From Oceanobacillus piezotolerans (GTDB lineage Bacteria; Bacillota; Bacilli; Bacillales; Amphibacillaceae): a DNA stretch of 64,000 nt. The notes below the pieces were generated by a model. That model saw only the letters and a program-made list of their open reading frames with translations, ran no database searches and was not told where the DNA came from. Positions 58,257-64,000 of this stretch are shown here, piece after piece. Numbering within the stretch: position 1 is the first letter of the stretch; every line of letters starts with the position of its first letter. The stretch covers positions 62,001-126,000 of the forward strand of contig NZ_RCHR01000003.1 in the NCBI RefSeq assembly GCF_003665065.1, written 5' to 3'. The position numbers and the translations under genes are program-made.

Positions 58257-59216
58257 CTATTGAACATCTTCGTTAAATACTCCTTTTTCAGGCAAGACCT
58301 TCTTATTTAGATAACTAGATACTACACTATGCAAAAGCATTCCAATAATAACAAGTGCCATTCCGATAAAGGATAGGTAACTAGGTAGCGGGATGCTCAA
58401 GAGAATCATTTCTCCGATTAATGCAAATATGACTTCACCAGACTGTGTTGCTTCTACGCCCGCCAATTTACGATTATCTTGTTGTACAAGTTCTGTAGCA
58501 TAGAAAAATAATGCTGTGGCTATAATACCGGAAGATACGGCAATGATGAATGTTTGGGATAATTGACTTGCAGACGGCAGCCCTGTTGTCAAGAATCCAT
58601 AAAGAGAGACAATAATCCAAAAAGGGATTGAAGCCATCGTCATTCCTAATAATCGTTGAAATGTATTTAATTCTCCTTTTACGATCTGCATCATTTTTCG
58701 ATTTCCTAAGGGATAGGCAAAGGCAGAAATGATAAGTGGCCCCACGCATAACGCAATAGCGGGAATTGATACGGATGATGCATGCACCGATTGCATTAGG
58801 AAAACACCTAATAGAATAATCAGCGATATGTATAAACTCTGTACAGGGATTTTTTCTTTCGTTTGGTTGTTTAAGAAAGGGACAAGTAAGGAGCCAGCAA
58901 CAATGGTTAACTGAAAGGTTGCAGCTACGAGCCAGCCTGGACCGTACATCGTGGCGAAAGTTAATGGGGCGTAAAATAAACCAAATCCTATCGTGCTCCA
59001 TGTCAGCCATTCTAATGGATATTGCTTTAGGTGGTTAATTACTGGTTTTATATTCCTATTAATCCCAACAATAAGAAATAAGATAGGCAGCATGAAAATG
59101 AAACGAAGAGATGCACTCCATGCCCAACTTCCACCTTCCAATTCCATGGATCGATTTAACACAAACGTAACAGAAAAAAAGAAAGCTCCTAAAAGCCCAA
59201 TCAAAATTGCCTTCAT
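58257..59216 (-). CDS. DMT-superfamily multidrug resistance efflux transporter
   Basis: 319 residues with ten predicted membrane helices in two EamA-like halves. Features are FFFSVTFVLNRSMELEGGSWAWSASLRF, FATMYGPGWLVAATFQLTIVAGSLLVP and a C-terminal TQSGEVIFALIGEMILL. The family is the EmrE-like multidrug branch of unknown substrate. ATG follows GGGGTGATC. A single gene. Confidence 0.85.
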   Translation of the reverse strand: MKAILIGLLGAFFFSVTFVLNRSMELEGGSWAWSASLRFIFMLPILFLIVGINRNIKPVINHLKQYPLEWLTWSTIGFGLFYAPLTFATMYGPGWLVAATFQLTIVAGSLLVPFLNNQTKEKIPVQSLYISLIILLGVFLMQSVHASSVSIPAIALCVGPLIISAFAYPLGNRKMMQIVKGELNTFQRLLGMTMASIPFWIIVSLYGFLTTGLPSASQLSQTFIIAVSSGIIATALFFYATELVQQDNRKLAGVEATQSGEVIFALIGEMILLSIPLPSYLSFIGMALVIIGMLLHSVVSSYLNKKVLPEKGVFNEDVQ

Positions 59217-59465
59217 TATTGATCACCCCTGTATGTGTATATTTAAAGTATATCATAAGAAAATATAAATTATCTTAAAATTCAATTATCATAAGTTTCG
59301 TTTCCTGTATTATGTGAAGAGGGGATATTAGGATAAATTGGGTATAGACGATTGGGTATAGATTAGTAAAATATGCTTGTTATGATGAAAAAAGCAGGAA
59401 ATTCGTGACTTTTGCCGAAATACATATATAAGTGGATAGATAGAAAGATTACGAGGGGGAAAGAG

Positions 59466-59912
59466 ATGGAGACGATACCGCATTTAGTATGGATAATTTA
59501 TCTAATATTTCTTTTTATGACACTTGTAAGCAGCATTCTATATTGGATATTCCGCCGATATAGCGCATTTGCTGCTATATCTATCATTCTATCTCTATTA
59601 ATTCCATTAATAGCCTTTGTTTTTTCTGTTCAGCGACCAGATAACTTTAATGAATTTGATTACTATGTGAAAGAAATACAGCAAGGCAACTATTGGGCTA
59701 TATTCCTTACAGTTGGTTATGTTTATTTAATAGGTTGGTTTATATTATTAATTGTCGACCTAAGCGTTTATCTATCCAGTAATAAAGTTGTAAGATCCAA
59801 ATCAGAGGTATTTTGGAGTAAATTTATTTCATATTATAAGAGAATCTCTAAGAAATGGAAATTCAATAAGAAAAGAGACGTTGAGGGAGAAAAGAAAGTG
59901 GAAAGTAAATAA
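59466..59912 (+). CDS. membrane protein of unknown function
   Basis: 148 residues from ATG 59466 after GAGGGGGAAAGAG. Three membrane helices (LVWIIYLIFLFMTLVSSILYW, AFAAISIILSLLIPLIAFVF, YWAIFLTVGYVYLIGWFILLIV) and a basic cytoplasmic tail rich in Lys. I do not recognise a family. Confidence 0.7.
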   Translation: METIPHLVWIIYLIFLFMTLVSSILYWIFRRYSAFAAISIILSLLIPLIAFVFSVQRPDNFNEFDYYVKEIQQGNYWAIFLTVGYVYLIGWFILLIVDLSVYLSSNKVVRSKSEVFWSKFISYYKRISKKWKFNKKRDVEGEKKVESK

Positions 59913-60072
59913 GGAGAGTAGGGGATCATAAATTCAAAATTACTTCCGTGAGCAAAAGAGCTTAATCTTATGACTCTAGATATAGAGGTATAAAAGGCGA
60001 ATTGTATGGGAATTGCAATTTCCTTCTGGAGTGGGTAAAATCTTTAATATAGAAATGTTAGGAGGATTTATT

Positions 60073-60585
60073 ATGACCGTAAATCAGCCGAAAATATCTT
60101 CTTTCCCTCCTGTTCTGCCTGAGAACCCGAAAGTATTAATACTTGGCTCCATCCCTGGTAAAAAGTCGTTAGAGAAAAAGCAGTATTACGGCAATCCGCG
60201 TAATCATTTTTGGCCGATAATGTTCAGGTTATTTGAACGAGAACCGGTAGATGATTATTATGAAAAGATTCTATTTATTAAAAACCATGGAATTGCTTTA
60301 TGGGATACAATTGGCGCTTGTTATAGGGAAGGGAGTCTGGATGCAGCAATTACAGAGGAAGAACCAAATAATATTCCCCATTTATTAGGAAAGCATCCTT
60401 CGATTAGTTTGATTGCTTGCAATGGGGGGAAATCATATACTACATTTAAAAAGTATTTTCCAGAAATCGAGGAAGATATAATAAAGGTTATTAAATTGCC
60501 TTCTACAAGTCCTATACCTGGCAGGTATACAAAATCATTCGATGAGAAAGTGGATGCTTGGAGAGAAATTTTAAATCATATTTAA
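60073..60585 (+). CDS. hypoxanthine/uracil-DNA glycosylase (HDG, UDG family 6)
   Basis: 170 residues. The water-activating motif region LILGSIPGKKSLEKKQYYGNPRNHFW and the C-terminal LPSTSPIPGRYT (intercalation loop) match the DNA-deoxyinosine glycosylase group of the UDG superfamily. It removes deaminated bases (hypoxanthine, or uracil) from DNA. ATG 60073 follows TAGGAGGA; the upstream in-frame extension lacks a ribosome site. A single gene. Confidence 0.88.
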   Translation: MTVNQPKISSFPPVLPENPKVLILGSIPGKKSLEKKQYYGNPRNHFWPIMFRLFEREPVDDYYEKILFIKNHGIALWDTIGACYREGSLDAAITEEEPNNIPHLLGKHPSISLIACNGGKSYTTFKKYFPEIEEDIIKVIKLPSTSPIPGRYTKSFDEKVDAWREILNHI

Positions 60586-60710
60586 ATCAATCGAAAAATA
60601 AGATGATTAGTGTGCAAAAAGACAATTGCAAATTTCATTTTTGCCAAGCTTTTCAGAAGGCAGCTTTAGTAGCATTTTATACATGAAAGAGTGTTTATTC
60701 TTATCCGCCC

Positions 60711-60743
60711 AGAAAAGAGCCGTAAGCGGCAACTTACGACTCT
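60711..60743 (-). terminator. distal terminator of the type I toxin transcript
   Basis: On the minus strand AGAGTCGTAAG pairs with CTTACGGCTCT around TTGCCG and is followed by TTTTCT. A transcript reaching this point would include a sequence complementary to its own leader (60765-60774). Confidence 0.65.
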
Positions 60744-60787
60744 GACAGGGTTAAAAGAGATTCGTACGCAGTGGATTTTATGGGTTT

Positions 60788-60841
60788 GAAAAAAGTAATG
60801 CTCCTGACGATGATGTTCGATACAGGAATGATTACTTTTTT
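60788..60841. terminator. proximal bidirectional hairpin at the toxin 3' end
   Basis: GAAAAAAGTAAT and ATTACTTTTTT with inner CTCCTG/CAGGAA make a long stem, with T-runs on both strands. It overlaps the last codons of the toxin frame and would also stop a converging antisense RNA. Confidence 0.75.
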
Positions 60842-60918
60842 ACCTGGCTGTTCACAATTAACAATACGAGTGTGGCAAATGCAAGCATCAACTCTATTGT
60901 TTTGTCAATTGGTATCAC
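60832..60918 (-). CDS. small hydrophobic peptide, putative holin-like type I toxin
   Basis: 28 residues starting at GTG: MIPIDKTIELMLAFATLV, then LLIVNSQVKK. A short polar start, one membrane helix and a KK end are the pattern of the holin-like/TxpA-BsrE group of type I toxins, which depolarise membranes. The Shine-Dalgarno (GGGGTGA, 60924-60930) is paired with CCCC four codons upstream, so the full mRNA should be translated poorly. The gene is hidden by its length. Antitoxin RNA is not identified. Confidence 0.65.
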   Translation of the reverse strand: MIPIDKTIELMLAFATLVLLIVNSQVKK

Positions 60919-60986
60919 AGGCTTCACCCCTTTCATAGGGGATTTACCACTGCGTATAGAATTACTCCTGCGCTCTTTACAAACAC

Positions 60987-61003
60987 CTGTCCCCTATAGT
61001 ATA
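60987..61003 (-). promoter_or_regulatory. candidate -10 region of the toxin transcript
   Basis: On the minus strand TATACT (61003-60998) stands about 80 bases ahead of the toxin start. A convincing -35 is not present (AACTTT at 17-base spacing), so confidence is low. Confidence 0.4.
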
Positions 61004-61048
61004 CTATACAAATTTTCCAAAAAGTTATAATTATTAAAAAATGATTGC

Positions 61049-61250
61049 AATAACCTAGTATGCTGTCTTTCTCTTTGGTTAATTGGTAGGGAAAGAAAGG
61101 CAATATAGGTTTTTGTGATAAAAAATACCTAGTGATATTTAAAGGAATGTGTTTTTAGAATCAATTTCCTATAAGGATTAAATATTATAGTACTTCCGTT
61201 ATGGATTCTTTAGCGCTAATTATTCTTTATGAATATTAAGGGCGTTTTTT
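61049..61250. other. gene-free AT-rich stretch with hairpins
   Basis: AACCTAGTATGCTGTCTTTC pairs imperfectly with GAAAGAAAGGCAATATAGGTT, then TTTT (61052-61115), which looks like a terminator on the + strand. A weaker one, GCGCTAATTATTC / GAATATTAAGGGCG followed by nine T, lies near 61212-61250. No gene is visible upstream of either on the + strand, so a small RNA is possible. Confidence 0.4.
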
Positions 61251-61431
61251 TTTCTGTGATCTACTCATAAATTTATCCAGTGGTTTAATAAGGGATTAGC
61301 TAAAAAGTTTTCATTCGGTGGATACATCTGACCTTATTGTATTCTTTGCATCCTTAAAGATTAATTAACATTCGGCGCATAAATTTGACTTTGCTTATTT
61401 TTAAATGATTTGTAAATTTAATAAAAATATC

Positions 61432-61460
61432 TTGCTTTTTAAAAATGTATTATCTATAAT
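61432..61460 (+). promoter_or_regulatory. promoter of the methionine T-box operon
   Basis: TTGCTT (61432-61437), 17-base spacer, TATAAT (61455-61460); start of the leader would be near 61467. Confidence 0.8.
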
Positions 61461-61466
61461 AAATTT

Positions 61467-61800
61467 AATCTTATAAAGTAACACTTAATAAAAGCGTTGA
61501 AAAGGAAAAGTAGGATTTAGTAATTTTTCACAGAGAGCTTCGGTAGCTGGGAAGAAGCAAGAATTCGAATCTGAACAATGGCCTTGGAGCTTCGTGCTGA
61601 AATGATTAGTATCCCTAATCTTAGTAGGTTCCGACGAGATTTGGTACTCGTTATCCAAACCACAGTATAAAAAAGGAGATTTCCTTTAGTACTTGATGAG
61701 GCTGCATGTGTGAGCATGCAGTAAAGTAAGGTGGTACCACGTTTGTTCAACCACGTCCTTACCGATTTTTCGGGGAGGACGTGGTTTTTATTTGCAGAAA
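61467..61800 (+). ncRNA. T-box leader, methionine specific (specifier ATG)
   Basis: The T-box AAGGTGGTACCACG is at 61728-61741, followed by a terminator (ACCACGTCC / GGACGTGGT, T-run, 61749-61798). In the stem I specifier region the sequence reads CTGAA-ATG-A, so the codon is ATG at 61602-61604. Uncharged tRNA-Met should prevent termination and turn on the SAM hydroxide adenosyltransferase/ECF genes when methionine is scarce. Confidence 0.88.
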
Positions 61801-61890
61801 AGGAATTTCCTATTCTGTTGGTATTCTCCCAAATTATAAGGTGAATGCCATCATATTGTTAAACTATAGAAATGTATTGGAGGAATTAGA

Positions 61891-62748
61891 ATGAGTAAGA
61901 ATTTAGTTTTACAAACAGATTTTGGGTTGAGTGATGGTGCAGTAAGTGCAATGTATGGAGTAGCTTTATCGGTGGATTCCAGCCTACGTATTTTTAACTT
62001 AACCCACGATATACCACAATACAATATATGGGATGCATCATATCGTCTATATCAAACGATTAACTATTGGCCGGAAGAGACGGTGTTTATTTCTGTTGTC
62101 GACCCTGGTGTAGGAACAGAGCGATTAAGTGTAGTCGTAAAAACATTCACAAATCAATATATTGTAACTCCTGATAACGGGACTCTGACACACATTATCC
62201 ATCGCCATGGCATTAAAGAAGCAAGAATCATTGATGAAAAAGTGAATCGATTGCCAAATTCAGGTGAATCGTACACATTTCATGGGAGAGATGTTTATGC
62301 CTATACTGGAGCAAGACTTGCCTCTGGTGTGATTACATATGAAGAGGTAGGGCCAGCACTTAATGTAGAAGAGTTAGTTGAGCTACAAATGACTGAAGCA
62401 ACTCTAGATGAAACAGGAATAAAAGGAAATATTGATATTCTTGATGTGCGATTTGGAAATTTATGGACGAATATCAATCGTGAATTATTTGTAGAAGCAG
62501 GTATCCACTATGGCGATTCCTTAGAAGTAACCATTGAAAATAACCGTCGCCATATCTACAAAAATATTATGAAGTTCGGTCGTTCATTTGCAGATAGCCG
62601 TTTAGGAGAGCCGCTATTATTCGTGAATTCTCTTAATAATATTGGGGTTGCGATTAACCAAGGTTCTTTTGCTAAAGCTTACCATATTGAGACGGGGGCA
62701 AATTGGAAAATAAGTATACGTAAAACATCAGAAATTATATATAATTAG
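61891..62748 (+). CDS. SAM hydroxide adenosyltransferase (DUF62 family)
   Basis: 285 residues. Family signatures are LVLQTDFGLSDGAVSAM at the start, LTHDIPQYNIWDASY, VVDPGVGTERLSVVV, TPDNGTLTH and YTFHGRDVYAYTGARLASG. Characterised members split S-adenosylmethionine with water into adenosine and methionine. Placed under a methionine T-box, it could recover methionine from SAM. ATG follows TTGGAGGAATTAG; it precedes the S-component gene by 36 bases. Confidence 0.9.
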   Translation: MSKNLVLQTDFGLSDGAVSAMYGVALSVDSSLRIFNLTHDIPQYNIWDASYRLYQTINYWPEETVFISVVDPGVGTERLSVVVKTFTNQYIVTPDNGTLTHIIHRHGIKEARIIDEKVNRLPNSGESYTFHGRDVYAYTGARLASGVITYEEVGPALNVEELVELQMTEATLDETGIKGNIDILDVRFGNLWTNINRELFVEAGIHYGDSLEVTIENNRRHIYKNIMKFGRSFADSRLGEPLLFVNSLNNIGVAINQGSFAKAYHIETGANWKISIRKTSEIIYN

Positions 62749-62784
62749 TTTTTGTAAAATATAGAAAAGAAGGGAATACAAAAA

Positions 62785-63336
62785 ATGAATAATCAATTAT
62801 CTATTAAAACGATTGTTGCAATTGGGATTGGGGCCGCAGTATTTATTATCTTAGCAAGATTTGTTGCTATCCCAACAGGAATTCCAAATACAACCATTCA
62901 AACTTCTTATGCATTCTTAGCATTGATGGCTGTTGTATTCGGTCCTATAGCTGGAGGATTAATTGGGTTTATCGGACATACATTAAATGATGCATTATCC
63001 TATGGCTCGGTTTGGTGGAGTTGGGTATTTGTCTCTTTATTTATCGGACTATTTATTGGTTTATTCTGGAAAAAGCTAGATATTGAGAGTGGCATATTTG
63101 GTAAGAAACAAATTATTTCGTTTAATATTATTCAAGCAGTAGTCCAAGCGATTGGTTGGTTCCTGTTAGCCCCGGTGTTAGATATACTTATCTATGCAGA
63201 ACCAGCTAACAAAGTATTTGTTCAAGGCATTGTAGCAGGCTTGTCTAATATCATTACTGTTGGAATTATTGGGACATTATTACTTATTGCATATTCTAAG
63301 ACTCGTAGCCAAAGCAACAGCCTTCGAAAGCAGTAA
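62785..63336 (+). CDS. ECF transporter S component (UPF0397 family)
   Basis: 183 residues with about five to six membrane helices; [49 protein letters not shown] is the UPF0397 signature region. It should bind a small molecule for an energy-coupling factor transporter. Database entries often guess riboflavin. The methionine T-box and the SAM-cleaving neighbour suggest a methionine-related ligand, which is inference. Confidence 0.88.
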   Translation: MNNQLSIKTIVAIGIGAAVFIILARFVAIPTGIPNTTIQTSYAFLALMAVVFGPIAGGLIGFIGHTLNDALSYGSVWWSWVFVSLFIGLFIGLFWKKLDIESGIFGKKQIISFNIIQAVVQAIGWFLLAPVLDILIYAEPANKVFVQGIVAGLSNIITVGIIGTLLLIAYSKTRSQSNSLRKQ

Positions 63337-63351
63337 ATCGGAGAGAGCATC

Positions 63352-64000
63352 ATGAAAAAGTCAATTATTACATTTGAGAATTACTCATTTAAATATAGAA
63401 GTCAGACAGAACCTTCTCTACAAAATATCAATTTAACCATTCATGAAGGAGAAAAGGTGGTCATTGTCGGACCATCTGGATCAGGTAAAAGTACTTTAGC
63501 CCATTGTATTAATGGTCTAGTACCTTTTTCCTGTAAAGGGGATATGAAAGGTTCCTTAAAGATAAAAGGGGAAGAGACGAAGGAACTAGGTATTTTTAGT
63601 CTTTCTAAAATGGTAGGAACTGTATTGCAGGACCCGGATGGTCAATTTATTGGATTGTCGGTTGGAGAAGATATCGCTTTTGCTCTTGAAAATGATATGA
63701 TTCCGCAAGACCAGATGCGATATCAAGTGATGGAAGTTTCTAAACTAGTTGATTTAGAGACTAAAGTAGAAAACTCCATTCATGAATTGTCTGGTGGGCA
63801 AAAACAAAGGGTTTCTTTAGCTGGTGTTCTAGTGGATGATGTGGATATTTTATTGTTTGACGAGCCTTTAGCAAACTTGGATCCCGCTACAGGACAACAA
63901 GCTATTGCCTTAATTGATCAAATTCAACAAGAAACCAATAAAACAATAATCATGATCGAACATCGTTTAGAAGATGTTCTGCATCGAAAGGTTGACAGAA
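63352..64000 (+). CDS. ECF transporter ATPase (EcfA/CbiO-like), 3' end outside window
   Basis: The frame starts at ATG 63352, 15 bases after the S-component gene, and runs off the window after about 216 codons. Walker A VGPSGSGKSTLAHC, Q-loop VLQDPDGQFIGLS (PDxQ, an ECF ATPase mark), signature LSGGQKQRVSLAGVL, Walker B ILLFDEPLANLDP and the switch IIMIEHRLEDVL are present. It powers the S component through an EcfT protein presumably further right. UPF0397 partners often have two fused ATPase domains. Confidence 0.9.
   Translation, partial: MKKSIITFENYSFKYRSQTEPSLQNINLTIHEGEKVVIVGPSGSGKSTLAHCINGLVPFSCKGDMKGSLKIKGEETKELGIFSLSKMVGTVLQDPDGQFIGLSVGEDIAFALENDMIPQDQMRYQVMEVSKLVDLETKVENSIHELSGGQKQRVSLAGVLVDDVDILLFDEPLANLDPATGQQAIALIDQIQQETNKTIIMIEHRLEDVLHRKVDR

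Noticed and set aside
61517..61750. 77-codon frame on the minus strand over the Met T-box
   Set aside because: Antisense to a conserved leader RNA; no start signal.

Overview
The window is about 64 kb of chromosome from a low-GC, endospore-forming member of the Bacillaceae, probably a halotolerant genus near Oceanobacillus or Virgibacillus. The genus is inferred from protein resemblance only. Supporting signs are Spx, LuxS, an SspL-type spore protein, T-box leaders, a guanine riboswitch on xpt-pbuX, FosB (which uses bacillithiol), a cytochrome bd operon with the tiny CydS subunit, and an OpuF-type osmoprotectant transporter. I see no prophage, insertion sequence or CRISPR array. The two ends cut genes: an AAA ATPase at the left and an ECF transporter ATPase at the right.

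Layout. 0-6 kb: truncated ATPase, spx, small accessory proteins, and a response regulator / histidine kinase / lipoprotein operon. 6-10 kb: opuFA-opuFB on the minus strand, then a sugar O-acetyltransferase and a GNAT enzyme. 10.3-17.5 kb: an organosulfur scavenging block (TauE/SafE permease, YezD, SsuE-like FMN reductase, FbpA-like small protein, ssuABC transporter, an NtaA/SnaA-type flavin monooxygenase, a LysR regulator). 17.6-19.2 kb: DinB-like protein, TetR, VOC protein. 19.6-23.7 kb: a folate/one-carbon cluster, fhs-folC-folE-fau. 23.9-30.4 kb: TetR, GNAT, FosB, a C45-type acyltransferase, an FMN reductase, a secreted six-repeat protein and a DD-carboxypeptidase. 30.5-36 kb: two MFS pumps, pdxK and an amidase. 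36-38.3 kb: an orphan type III-like DNA methyltransferase, YdbC, and two tandem tRNA-Lys(CTT) units. 38.3-43.1 kb: ldh, cydABS and an NRDE protein. 43.1-48.2 kb: a proline T-box with proBA, then an OsmC protein, luxS and a MenC-like enolase. 48.4-54.5 kb: a TcyABC-like transporter, an MBL hydrolase, an exonuclease and an acyl-CoA ligase. 54.6-58.1 kb: sspL, a small ORF with a non-canonical start, a 6S-like RNA, and guanine riboswitch-xpt-pbuX. 58.2-64 kb: a DMT pump, a DNA glycosylase, a hidden type I toxin gene, and a methionine T-box driving a SAM hydroxide adenosyltransferase and an ECF transporter.

Three themes connect the genes: sulfur and methionine economy (ssu block, tcy-like transporter, luxS, Met T-box operon), osmotic and proline physiology (opuF, proBA), and low-oxygen growth (cydABS, ldh). 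The items I would follow first are the holin-like type I toxin at 60.8-60.9 kb and the methionine T-box / SAM-cleaving enzyme / UPF0397 ECF operon. Several genes too short for routine ORF calling were found by eye: cydS, sspL, the toxin, and the ORF with an ATC start.
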